From the NCBI GenBank assembly GCA_009760855.2, contig WPIO01000192.1:357001-421000 (forward strand): a stretch of 64,000 bases of DNA, given 5' to 3'. The stretch's first letter is position 1. The number at the start of each line of letters is the position of its first letter. Positions 45,556 through 57,774 of this stretch are shown piece after piece. This DNA is from Cristatella mucedo (taxonomy: Eukaryota; Bryozoa; Phylactolaemata; Cristatellidae). A program made the position numbers and the translations under genes. Under the pieces are notes generated by a model that was not told the DNA's origin, made no database searches, and saw only the letters and a program-made list of their open reading frames with translations.

Positions 45556-48500
45556 ACTGCTATATTTTTAATTAAATCTCAGAAAGGCCGCTCCGGCAAG
45601 AACACATATGCTATGAAAGTGTATGAAGTTGTGCTCCGAGAGTTACTTACCCATGATAATTTTTCATTGCTTCTAAGGAAATCCCTACCTTAAAACGTGC
45701 ATTTTAGAGCTCGCTGTAACAAAGGTAGTATCTAAGACCAAGAAGATAATATCCTACGAAAAGATCATTACAGTTGACCAGTTAATCGCAGTGATAAGCA
45801 TGTGAAACTAAGCAAAACGATACCTAAGGGTGCGTTTTGTTTGGACAGCGACCAGTATCTGCCACTCGAGCTGCCCAAGTTTTCTAGCATTGCTCGCCTA
45901 ACTTAATTAGATTCACAAAGACACCAAAGATTTTGAAGTGAACAATTATCGCCAACAATATCTCTTATATAAAAATGCATACTCAATGTATGTGTTGTAG
46001 AAAGACTAAAACGAATTAATGTCTTACGGCGGCAGCAAAGTTAAAAACAAAACAAAAATAATGGAATCGTACTGGGAAATTGTGAGAAGAATTAAAGCCT
46101 ATTTGCTTGTGCATCTGTTGAGGTTAACGACTTCAAATAGAAAAGCGGGTGAAAGTTACACCCGCTAGGAAATAAGATTGTGAAGTCAATCGATGGCTTT
46201 ATTGTACCAGTGAGGTGAAATCTATTATCTAGACCTCACGTCAGCAGTCTCAATTTACATGACGATATGAGACGACAGTTATGGCACATCCAATTTTCGC
46301 GAGGCCTAGGTCAAGTACAATGCAAATTAAAGAGAAATTTTACGAAGCTCAAGGCATCGGAATAAAAGCAGTATGGTATGAAAACGAGATGTTCGTCTTT
46401 TGGTTATTTACCAAAAGAGTTAGACTTTGTTGCAAGAGGTGCATGCGGAGATCGCATTAATGATGAAACACTTAATTAGAACCGACGACAATGATGCCCT
46501 AGCTGCTTCAAGAGACACTTTGTTCATTGCAAATTTTCTTTCAGGAACAGAGCACGAGTTTGCTGAGAGTTCTACTGTCTTATGAAATTATTTTGAGTTG
46601 CAAAATATCTTTGACATATATGCTAGCAATAAGTCTCTTTACGAGCAACATGCCCTGGAAGCTGATACAGCCCAACTAGTGAGGTAATTGGTCACCAGGC
46701 TGAAGCCATTGGAAATTAGCGACCTTTGCATGGCAAATACATTGACTGGTCCGAGAACACAGTTAACCCTTCTGGTTTGGCAAGGCTAGTAATTAAAAAA
46801 TCGCTGATTAGGCGGATGATGCCTTTCAATCATCTCTCTTCTGTTTCGAAAAAGCCACGTCTAAGTACTATCTGCATCAGTGAACGTCTCAGAAAGACTG
46901 TGCTGGTTTTGTAATCGAAACTTACATGTTGGCTGTGTCCCCATTAATGAGTGCACCCAGTAGCTCTGTCCTTGCTTCCCGAACTTATATTAACTGGCCT
47001 AAGCCTATCGACTGTCTTATATATCTCACAATTTTTACGAAAAAGTGGCAAGCCGGATAAAAAAAATTGGATAGTTAGCAATTTCAGACTGAATATGCAA
47101 AAGAGTTCATTATGGCTCGAGCAATTCACAAGTCAGGTCAATTTCTCAATAAGTCACAGTTGGTGGCGATTGAGGTTCCTAAAAGCAAATTGAATTTTCT
47201 ATAAAACTAGACATAACGGCTCAGCTTGAACAATGACTCAAATCAGCAGCAGAATATGAGTAGCGACTGCTTGGTATTATTCATAGGCAATGCTCTTGGT
47301 TGAACAGGTTTTACAACAAATTTGTAGAGGATACTTATGTATATAGTGTCAGGACGTACTTGTGTATATAGTGTCAGTATATTCTACTTAAATTGCTATC
47401 GGTTCGAGAAGGGGACGGAGAAGCAGCGACGTCTAATACCTTGCATGTAATAAATTAACGCTAAGCAAACTACTGTGAAGTCACTTTCAAGCTTGGTAGG
47501 AAGCTCGTCAAGTTGAGACAAGCACATCATCTTGATCTGGCAGCAATGCCATTGATTCATGTCTGCTGAGCTGTGCAAATTCGCTCAAGTTGTTAGTTAA
47601 TTATTAAGAGCCGATGCCTGCATTTTGAATAAAAGTGTGCAGGTAAGGTTTTGAGCTACGAGTCGTAGCAGTCTAGTTTAAGAGCTCAACTGAAAAAGAA
47701 TCTAGCACCTAATGCACCTACACGTTTATAATTTTTCTAGATCATGACATGTCTCTCGACTTTTGGAACACTGCAGGCAGGTCTACTAATCTGTGCTTTT
47801 AGCCACCTTTAGTTCATGCCAAACTCACCATTCCAGGCTAGTCTAACTGCATTGTTGCCGGTGCCTTAGTAGTATACCTCTGATGACCCGCACTGTCTCC
47901 TCATAAAAAATTATACCTATTTAAAGATTTCTTCACTCACTGTAAAGTCAAATCTTTTTTTTCTCTATAGAATCACTTTTGGACTTACTGCTGAAAGAAG
48001 ATAAATGCCATAGCACCCGTTTTGGCCACTAAAGTTAATTCTACTTGTCTGGAATCCGTCTTAAAGCTTTTAGATGCCATTTTCACCAAGGTTGATAATA
48101 CATTAAAGCCTAGAGTTCCAGGTGAGCCTGAAGTCACGACGTCATCGAGCTTTACGTTTAAAAACTGAAACCATTACTATTTTACATACAGTTTGCCTGG
48201 GACTATATACAAGAGCTTCCCTACTCATACAGATGCTGATACTGTACACGAGACCACCTAAAATTTGGCAACTAGATCAGGTTCAAGACATGGAACTTAC
48301 TTCAAGGTTGATATAGTTAGCTGATTCAGCCACTTCATTTTTACCATGGCAGGAGGGCGAGCTTTTAATGGCTATCATCAGTGATTGCAGTGGCACCTAA
48401 ATGGTCACCTAATGCTAAAATCCATTCCACAATCTGAATCGTGAAGATTGAGCACCTTTCTTTCTAATCAAAACCCGTTAGCGATTATTTCATTATTTTA

Positions 48501-48780
48501 CTGGATACTAGGTGGCACGCTATCTACCTGGTAAGGCTAGGTATCGCAAGACCTGCTTTTACGACCAAAGTCAACTGAATTAACAATAAAAGCTTGGATT
48601 CCAACGTTTTTTTCAACCAATCGGCATCTATTACCGAATCAGTTTCTGCGATAATAGGTTTAACAATTAAAACTGTAGAAGCATTTCGCGGTTATGATTT
48701 GCTGCCAATAAAAGATTCTTCCACGCTATTACCTTGCATTGTCACTGAGATCTAGGCATAATAGGAACAGTAACTCAGTA
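45556..48780. other. Intergenic stretch without recognised genes
   Basis: AT-rich. An 8-bp perfect hairpin (AGCGGGTG then CACCCGCT) is at about 46144-46166, and a short direct repeat (tgtatatagtgtcag twice) is at 47338-47388. No gene, and no copy of the pacifastin-like gene where the duplication period would place one. Confidence 0.4.
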
Positions 48781-48784
48781 AGTC

Positions 48785-51310
48785 GGTCACTTCTTGCTAG
48801 TACGCTCCAGTCAGGCTTTTGAGCTAATCACTCCACAGAATCAGCAGTGCTTCGGGTGTATTACGACCTACCTAGCAATCGAAACACGGGTAGAGTATCT
48901 CTGCTGGTCATGCTCGATCTTTCGGTAGCTTTTAATACTAATGATCACCAAGTTCTTCTAGAGCTCCTCTCAACTCGCCTGGGCGTCACTGACACTGCCT
49001 GCAATGGTTCAGGTCATATCTCAGTTGGAGATTTAAGAGTATTGAAGTTAATTGACAAATATCATCCGAGGTACCATTGAAATATGAAGTACCCTGGGGC
49101 TCCGTGCAAGGTCAGGTTGTTTTCTTGCTTTATACTCTCCCTCTTGCTGATGCGATTGCCAAGCACAATCTAGCCTTTCACTACTATGCGGATGACACTC
49201 ATTTGTAGCTTTGATTTGACCCCTCCCCGCTTTTGAGCAGGTCAATTTCTCCAAATTCCCGTGCTGCATCTATTGACGACATCTGCACATGGCAGCAAAT
49301 TTTCCTAAACTAAACAAAGATAAATATGACATATTAGTTATGGGCAAACCCAATATGATTCAGATTTTGGAAAGGCTAAAGCTCAAAATTGGCTCTGCCA
49401 GTATATTACCTGTTGAATCAGCTCGAAAATAGTCGTGGTCATGTTCCAAAGTCATATCTCGTTGGACGACCAAATCGGCTTCACAATCGCGTCTTTCTGG
49501 TTTCGCATAGGTAACGTTTGCTAAAATTTGGGCTTGTTAAGTTTAGGATACCACGTCTAAATTGGTCCATGCATTTGTGACATCCCGTCTTGACCTCTGT
49601 AACAGACTGCTAGCTGGCCTACCGGCGTGAGCAATCAGGTGCTAACAGCTGGTGCAAAACTCTGCAGCAAGCCTTGTCTGCCGTGAGCTTGTCAGCTGTA
49701 ACATCAAAAAACGTCTCGCCGACCTGCACTGGCCAAGAGTCAAGCAACGTATCGACTTTTAGTCAACAGTTAGTTAATAATACAGACGACAAAAAATTTA
49801 ATTAAAATTCGAATTTTAAATAAATTACACAAAGACCAAATGACACGTCTCGCTTAAAGGATTAGCAAGCCAAGTGCCAATGCATCTGGCATTGGTGACA
49901 AGCTCATTCCGTGTGCTGTGCAGTGAGGGTTTCAGCCTTCGCCATGATCCGTGGAGCTAATAAACAGAGACGACTCTTTAAGAAAGTTCATGCCTGTATT
50001 GCTGTCTGCAAATCTTCAAGGTTGCAAAGATAGCTTTTAGTGGGTGTCTGCCAGTTTTTATCAATTTCTTTTACACTGGTTGACGGCCATTCAATTAGGT
50101 GCCACTGTGCTGTTCGGCCCAGTAGTCAAGGTTCTCATTTGAAAAAAGTAAAGGGGAATGCATTTTAAGGCCCTGAATATGGAATCAAGCTCCGTGACAT
50201 GTTTGAATCGTCCGTATAAAAAGATTAGGTTTTCAGATGTTCATTTTCAAATGAATTTTCTTTCTATTTAAATTTAACTTTACCTGTATGCCTTGCCTAC
50301 AGGCTATCGACATGAGACACAGGTAATGCAACCAGAATCACAGCTAGCTGCAGAATTTGATGCATCAACTTCACGGGTATTTACTTCGACCCGATGAAAA
50401 AAGCTTCGTTTCATCTAAGCGCCATAGCAGACAAATATGGTATTCTCCGCCAGGTGTCAGCTCCGCGTCTGCACCAAGCTATACTTGGTCATCCGGAACT
50501 GATATTACGACACCCTCATTAGTCACAGGGCTAGCAGTGACCACGAATGCTCATTGATTTCGAAAGAATTCGGAAACACTGTGACGTCGCGCGAAAAGGG
50601 TTAAGAAAACCCTTGAAAGACTCCACAGGTGACTGGGTGTGTAGATACAACCTGATACCAACACGACACATAATAAACACAATAAGAATAGCATGATGTT
50701 AACCACGTCATTGCCTCATCTGCTAGACCGTTCGTTGTCCTCAATCGTCTCGCCGACCTGCACTGGCCATGAGTCAAGCAACGTATGGACTTTTAGGTTT
50801 AGTCGCTCGCTTTTAGGTCTTTTCTCAGGCTCCAGCCTACCTATTAGATCTACTGCCCCACCATATTAGGCGCCGTACCACCCGCTTTTCGGAATCTAAC
50901 TGTTTGTGTACACATCGTACAAACCTCAAATCCTTTACAGACCGCGCATTGAGTTCATATACTCGCAAAGCCAAGAACTTGCTCATGAATTGTGTCAAAA
51001 GATCCATAGACTTGACTACATACTAAGAGAACTTGAAAGCGCACATCTCTAAGACAGCATTTACTGGGTCCCTGTGATTCCTCCTTCATGTGCTTATGTG
51101 TGCTGACACCTTTTATGCTGCCACTAACCACACTTGCATGCCGACCCTGTGCATGTCACCCCTAACCATGTCATTCATGTCATTTATTGAGTATGATATT
51201 ACTCACAATTCAATCGTGCTTCCCATTGCAGCAAATGCATTGGCGCCTAGAAAGAGATTGGGTTATCTGAGGGCGCTTTATTAAGTGCATTATTACTATG
51301 CGTCATTATT
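48785..51310 (+). mobile_element. LINE family A copy interrupted by an R-block cassette
   Basis: The left part (48785-49762) runs from RT (SVLRVYYDLPSN, VSLLVMLDLSVAFNTND) to LADLHWP-VKQRIDF. The right part (50746-51310) resumes with the same segment and continues through APAYL, the 3' UTR, hairpin and ATT-rich tail. Between them is a 983-bp foreign cassette. The last 51 bases before and the first 51 after it are the same LINE sequence. Frames are broken throughout. Confidence 0.85.
49763..50745 (+). repeat. R-block plus LINE B cassette inserted in LINE A
   Basis: 49774-50600 is the R block, nearly identical to 60727-61560. 50605-50745 is an antisense LINE B piece joined through the same junction as at 39.08 kb. 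It is bounded by 51-bp direct repeats (49712-49762 and 50746-50796, two mismatches). No transposase or coding frame is evident, so it is a duplicated or captured segment rather than a known transposon. Confidence 0.75.
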
Positions 51311-52340
51311 ATAGGGAGATGGCTGGCCTTGTTTAGCTGCACTAAAGGTTGATGGCCGCTATTAAAGAGTTTTCAAAGAAAAACGAAGGCATTTTTCAAA
51401 TTTATTATGCACATATACTTCATATATTACTGACTTTAACTGTAAAGTTTGGCTCAGTTTCAAAAACAGATGAGTATACCTGTGGTCTAATGGCACATTG
51501 GTTGGTGGTTTCAAGTAACGTTCTTGGTCGTTCAAGAGAATAATGGAATCACAGATTACCTATCCACGGTGATGACTTTGACTATAGGTCGTTTCTTTTT
51601 TCGCACCCAGGTGAGCTCACGATTTTGTGCATCTTGACGGCGTCGGCCAGGGTATTTTATATTAAAGCGATATTCGATTTGAAGCAAGCTAAAATTGACT
51701 TCCTCCAGTGAACTTTAGCAATTCTTAAAACTTTGAAAACTCACTAGATTAGGTTCGCCTGAGATTCCTCTTTTGAAATGCCAGGATTGTATGTGGTCAT
51801 GCAAGGCAAACCTGTCAATTCTATTCATTAGTGCCTCGCCTCGTTTGTAGCGATTTTAAGAAAGCTGTTGAGAGACCATTCATGTAAAATTGTCAATATA
51901 TTAAGAGCAACTTCAGCCCAGTTTCCCGAAGTGCTTTATTAATTAGGTTTCGAAATTAGTATTACAGTACAGATCAAACCTTCTGGAACACGTATCGGCG
52001 TGATTGTGCCACTCGTATCAATTGAGTCAAACCTAATACCTAACATTATGAATTGAGTTAATTGAATTAGGGTGGTATTTGACTAAATTACTACACAGTT
52101 GGCACTGCTAATTACGAAGTTAAAATGGCTAACGGAGTAAAGTAGGGCCTGCCTGCTAGCTATCATTGATAATAATAACAAACATTATTTAAAACTAAAG
52201 CTCGCTCCGATAACTTGATTGCTTTTAGTCACTTTACAGAACCTGCACAGAAAGCATTATTGCGTTATTGCATTTTTATTGTTAGATTACTAAATGGCAA
52301 CCAGAAAAATGAGACTGCTATGACTGGTGAAACGTTTAAT
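51311..52340. other. Mostly unassigned; weak tRNA-like segment
   Basis: At about 51478-51550, ctgtggtctaatggcacatt then ggtcgttcaagagaa resembles pol III A and B boxes, and may be a very old SINE. Nothing else is recognised. Confidence 0.3.
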
Positions 52341-52344
52341 AATG

Positions 52345-53170
52345 GCACCAGCTAACACGCTTGACGAGTTCGCACCTCTGACTTAGCACGAGAACGATAT
52401 GAGGCTTTGCCTTGACGGATTACTTTTTAATGCTGAAATTACGCCAGTCAGGTCTACCAAGTACAGCCTGAGTGAACATGCAGCATTTCAAAAATGTATG
52501 CCATTCAGCAGGCAAACTTGTGCTGATTGTATCAATATATTCAAGTAAAGCTTATGTCTAGCTTCTAGGGAAAATGTGTTTTCGTTGCAGAGACGAAATT
52601 CTAAGGTGCTGGTGTCTAAAGTTAACATTCTCTACAGCTGCTCAAATAATAGTTAAGTACCTAGTGATAATTTTTTGATCTATCTGATTCGGCCTCTAGC
52701 TTCTGCGTCAGCAACTTCAACAAGGTAAGAAAGGCCATTTGCGAGATGGCAGCGTAACGTTTGCTCAAACGCTCTTCAACAACAGCCCCCTAAGGATTTT
52801 CCTTCCTCGATTACGTGGAGCGAATGTTTGTAAAAAGTCAAGGAGGCAACGATTGACCACATCCTTAAAAGTCATCCTCGATCATAGACGACTTCGAGTC
52901 CTTAAGACGGTACACCCAATGTCCGACTTCTAAAATGCATAAACCTGCTGCCGCCATGCCTACGTAGCATTAACAATGCATACCTAGCTGTTGGTGTTGA
53001 CCCTGTTTTCTTAAAAGAAGTTGGGGTAAACACTGAACAGTCGAAGACAAAGACATCAGGGAACTGAACAGCTTAGACGAAATCTATGTTTACCATTTCT
53101 ATGAAAGATGATGCAACCATTATAGTAAATCAGATAGACTGCATTCAAAATAGATAAAAGTCCCTTATTC
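52345..53170 (+). mobile_element. Ancient LINE relic, partly duplicated at 62.69-63.17 kb
   Basis: 52345-52660 matches the linker of LINE A at 29.8-30.25 kb (gctaacacgcttgacgagtt). 52690-53170 retains an RT N-terminal trace (LLPP, then AVGVDPVFLKEVGVN). The paralogous 62690-63170 reads DLLPLIPYRIIHAELAAGVV and LFKEVGV. The match between them shows the relic was duplicated with unit 4/5. Confidence 0.55.
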
Positions 53171-53698
53171 AAAACGTCATAATTTCTTCTTCTAAGTTGA
53201 AGTTATGGTTTCGTAATAAATGAGGATATTTATCGGTTTAAATCGCGTCCATACTTGAGTCGACACTTGCCAGGCTTACAAACCTGTAAGAAAAGCTTTA
53301 CAATACCTCCAAGCTGCCGCATCGATGCATCCAACTTTCTCTGAGTTGTTTTTCCCGATTTCCTCGGCAACAATGCTGTCCACGAGTGCATGTAGCTGAC
53401 TTAAAGCCCAGTTTTCCAGCAACTTGGAATGATTGGCTTTCTTTTGAACTTCAAAGATTTCACCGACGAATGCAAAGTCAGTGCAATTCCTGTTCTCCCC
53501 TATGAACTATTATTGGTTACTTCTAAAGATGTGTATGCTGGAGTGGCTTATTCTCGTCGGCAGAATCCTTTGAGCCCATTGGTATAACTTCAAACTGGGT
53601 CCCTATGGTGATTCTAAAGTACATCATCTCAACTAGCTCACTACAGCTAGTCAGAAGCACTAAGAAGGTCTACAGCTGTGCTTGACGTAGAAGTTAAT

Positions 53699-54606
53699 AT
53701 GCTGAAGATAAAGACCGAGCTGCTCCTTATTGCTCTACTCGCTGTTTGGCTAACGGCTGCACAAAGTGACCAGCACGATGACAAAGTAGCAGCCAGGGCT
53801 CTCAGCTTTGGAAGACCTCCTCTTGATTCTAAGGGACAATGTAAGGAACAAAGAATGTGGTGAGTAGGCCTAGTGAGCAAGCTGTCACTGTTAAGTTTGT
53901 GTGTCGTTGACTGTAAGGCACGGATCTATAGACTGTGGTAAATGTTCCGCTCATTGAGCAAACGTGGCAGTTCAAATGAATGTAATCGTAAATTTTAAAG
54001 GAAACAAGTGAAGGAAGAAAAGTGATCGAGAAAGAACAAAAATCAACACAGAAAAGTATAAAAGAATACGAGATTAAGCTAAATACTAAGAACTTCAAAA
54101 GGTGTTTGAGAAAAATATTAATATCAATTCTGATTAGGCTTGACTGGATAAGGAAACAATAAGTTAAAGTCAGAAAGGCAAGTGAGAGCAAATGTGGACT
54201 AGGAGTCATTAGTGAAAAGTAAGCTAGTGGAAAGAATGAGAAAGATCTTCGTCGATTGTGACACTGAGCAGGTGCTGCACTTATAATGCTAATAAAAGCG
54301 CTCTACAATTATTAGATTCGCCAGTAAGTCAAAAAATTTAAAACTACATAGAGTTGAGACTGGGACATGTTTAAAAAGGCTCAGCTCTGGTGTAAAGCTT
54401 TCTAAGCTGCCTAGTTCCAAGTGGGTTTTGCCAGTATTTTACATGGTCTAGAATATGAGGAGTGTCAGCTGGTGCTTTTGGCATGCAATTAAGTTCAGTT
54501 TACTTAGCCGTGTTTTCTTTAATTTTTTAGGATCGATACCTGCGGGTTTTGCAGCTGCAATGTGGGAGCTCCTCCTAAATGCACCTACGGCTGCGTCTTA
54601 GGTTAG
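53699..54606 (+). CDS. Secreted six-cysteine peptide, pacifastin-like serine protease inhibitor (copy 4)
   Basis: Join 53699-53859 and 54531-54606, 78 aa. The donor is gtgagt and the acceptor ttttttag; the intron is phase 2 through the Trp codon, exactly as in copy 1. The signal peptide is residues 1-22 (LLLIALLAVWLTAA core). The conserved GRPPLDSKGQC follows, then exon 2 with C-x9-C-x2-C-x-C-x7-C-x3-C, ending CTYGCVLG. The last loop is one residue shorter than in copy 1 and than in typical pacifastins (x4), placing Tyr near the presumed reactive site. Codons, frame and splice sites are intact, and a gtaagc at 54653 marks a conserved 3' UTR donor. The upstream 40 bases match copy 5. I use ATG 53699 because it aligns with the other copies. 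It could also be another cysteine-rich secreted peptide; activity is untested. Confidence 0.8.
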
Positions 54607-55670
54607 AGATGCAAAACTGTCAAGATAGCAACATTGCCGTGTCGAACATCTGGTAAGCTTCAATGTCTAATAGATAGAGGAAATATATCAGCCAGTTAAT
54701 AAGTCACTTATTAGTGATCTATGGAACTGTCTTGAACACATGAGAGGCGTTGTTATATTCTGTCACTGTGTTGTATGTGTCGTATATTGGTCGTTGCCAG
54801 GATCTAGAGGTAGCTAGTTGTCACTCAAGCATCTATTCTCTCAGTTGAAATGCTGAATTCATGGCAAGGGCAAAAACGTTCAACGTGTGACACGTACGAA
54901 ACCCGTCGTCGTGGATTTTCGCCGTTTTCACGCTCCTGCTGCCTTGTAGCGTATTCCAGTTGCACTTGACCTCGACGTGAAAATCTGAGCCAACAGTGAT
55001 GCCCAGCGAAAAAAGTGCTATTTGTTACCAGCTTACAATCTTTGCTGATAGTGATATAAGTGCAGCTGAGTTTATTATGTCCGCATTGAGGTGCTGTGCT
55101 CCATCGGTAATAAATGGTTTTAGGGACGATAGAAGTAGCTAAAGCCAAAAAAAGCCATGCCTGGAAAACACTCTTAGCCACGGTTAAGCAGTAAATTTGG
55201 GAAGTAGGAAATCAGGCCACCTAGAAAAACCATGCAAGACATAATATTTAGACATTAACTCGCTCTTAAAACTCGAGGTATTTGGTACACATCGTGTCTA
55301 ATAGTTTCAGAGATGAATTTACCTTTCTATAAGGTTCAATTGATGCTTCGCCTAGAATGCACCGTGCGAACCGTTATGCTAAACAATAATGATCACACAA
55401 CTGTGGTACTGTAAGGATACGTTATATAAACCACAGCTAGGGAATAATACTATAAAGCCGGATAATTGAGTCAAAGACATTGTTGCCGGAATTCACTAAG
55501 CCTAAAAAGCTTGTTATCAAACAGAATATGGTAGTGTTAGGATAAGCATGAAAGTGCTCAGATAAAAAAGGAAACAAATAAAAACGTGCTGCACAAATTC
55601 CACACAGGATTTTACACCTGATCGGTATGGCTTGCTTAGTAGTAACTATATTGTCGACATTTTCTTTACA

Positions 55671-55780
55671 GATCTAGACAAAGAAAACCAGCAGATGGAA
55701 GTGAACAACCAGAATGGACTGGAATTCGTTGAACGATTTCATGGCAACCATCGCTATCGGTTGTAAACTTGGGCTTCAAA
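55671..55780 (+). other. Candidate 3' UTR exon of the pacifastin-like gene
   Basis: After a tttctttacag acceptor, the segment aagtgaacaaccagaatgga with a following gttgaacg is similar to 23.92-23.97 kb in unit 1 (aagtgaacaactggactgga, gttgaagcg) and, less well, 34.97-35.03 kb in unit 2. With the conserved donor after the stop codon, a spliced 3' UTR is plausible. No expression evidence. Confidence 0.3.
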
Positions 55781-56217
55781 ACTTTGATTAAAAGTCACCA
55801 GTTTAGCTCACGTGCACATGAAGGAGATCGATGCTAACACGTCTATGTTTTGCTCAGCAAGTTTCGCCGTTGAGATCTCGCATAAGCCAAATCCAATCAA
55901 TCATTATTTGAGCGAGCATTCATTATTTTCTAAGGCCTAGCACCGAGGCAATGTCCGTCTTCAGGATGAATGTTATCTGGCCGGCAGAACCCTGGCCTGA
56001 CCTGAGGTAACTTCGGCAACTCTCGCCTTCGCATACGAGTAGAGATCGTGAGGGATGGTGGGGCGACATAAAAGCGATGTAGGAAGCTCACAGACGAGTT
56101 GGGGGTGCACTGAGGAGGAAGATTGTATTGTAAGCATGTTATCCAGGTGAGCAAATTACTATACTCGAGGCGTCAATCGCACTGATGCAGAGCACGTGCC
56201 TAGAAGAGTAAGCAAAA

Positions 56218-56252
56218 CAAAGAGAGAGAGAGAGCGAGAGAGATGTGTAGAT

Positions 56253-56315
<63 letters not shown>

Positions 56316-56690
56316 AAGCGACAGAGACGGAGAGAGAGACAGAGACATAGACAGAGACAGAGACAGAGACAGAGAGTCAGAGAGATAGAGAATGGAAGGG
56401 AGAGAGAGAGAGAGAGAGGAAGAGAGAGAGAGAGAGAAGTATAGAAAAAAGAGAGAGAGACAGTGATAGAGAGTAAGAAAGATAAAACGATAGAGAGAGA
56501 AAGATAGACAGAATTAGAGAAAGACAAAGATGGAGCGAGAGAGAGAGTGAGGGAGACAAAGAGAGACAGAGTGAGAGATGATAGAAGAGAGAGAGTGATT
56601 GAAAGACATATTTATATGGGAAGAGTGATTGAGAGGAATACAGGTCGATAAAGGGAGGGAGAGATAGAGAGAGAGAGAGAGCAGGTACGG
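56218..56690. repeat. (GA)n-rich compound microsatellite
   Basis: About 470 bases dominated by ga repeats with gacaga and interspersed variants. The long open frames on both strands here are low-complexity artefacts. Confidence 0.9.
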
Positions 56691-56939
56691 TTGATATGTC
56701 ATATGCGGCCCGTCGGTCGGCAGCCATGCAAAGTGACATACTAGCAGGTCTGCACCTTTGCTAGACTGTTCGACGAATAACTGCAAACCACTGATATCGA
56801 GTCTAGTTTGGCTAAAATCAGCCTTATAATGGTGTCGGACAAGTAAAAGCTTGGGCCTTGTTTGTAGTACACGTTTGATTGTATCAATCTACACAAGTTC
56901 AAGGCATTTTGCACAAAAGCACTTTAGTAAATTAGTTCC

Positions 56940-57770
56940 ATGTCAGAGGCCTGTTTCGCAATCCACAAAATCCACCGACATCCAGCCTAGTTCCATTTAA
57001 ATCTATTCCAAAGTGGCTTTGGAAAGCTTCACAAAGTTGGATATAGCAAAAAAAAATATTGCAAAATGTACCGAAATCGTTTCCGGCTATATTGCTCAGG
57101 CATGGAAATAAAATTTTGCCGGTCCAGGCAAATACCACAATCCACTGCCTTCCTACTCGCAAGTATAAAGAAATCTAGTTCTTAAAGCTTGTTATTGTTT
57201 GCATTGCACAGAAAAATCTGTGACGAGTGCACTCATAAAGGTCTTCTTGCCTTAGCATAAACTTTCTCATTCAATTCCCGCAATCGACTGCAGTAGCACA
57301 GCCTATACCGTAATCAACTCCATTAACCGAAACCACGAATTATTACCATTACGAATTATCGAAAAAACATAGAAAGAGATTCTGAGTTCCAGTTATTTTT
57401 GCATTTTAGGATGCATGCTGGTACAAACCTGATTGAATTAAAACACCATGCATCTCCCACAATCTGGTTATGCAAAGCAAGCACCCGAAATGAACAGGGA
57501 AAGTACAGCAATCCACTCTATTCAACTGTAAAATATCCTCAAATCACCGTCACGAAGCTCTAATTTACGTTGCATTTAAGAGTAGACTGAGTTCAAAGTG
57601 CATCCGCAAATACAGCTTCATCGTGCTTATAGGTTCTTATGCAATGCACTTTGACGACTGCATTGGCTCGCACCCATACGACAAAGTCCGATAACTGCAG
57701 CAATCCACTACAACCCACAACGGAGACCAGAACGCCTATACTCAAGGCTCAAATTATGATTGCAACCCTC
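56940..57770. repeat. Diverged satellite-like array, period about 180 bp (left part)
   Basis: The motif gcaatccac or a close variant recurs at about 56959, 57138, 57281, 57460, 57509 and 57701. Three intervals are 179, 179 and 192, the others are shifted by indels. It may be related to the array at 14.05-15.03 kb. A LINE B separates it from the right part. Confidence 0.4.
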
Positions 57771-57774
57771 CGTA

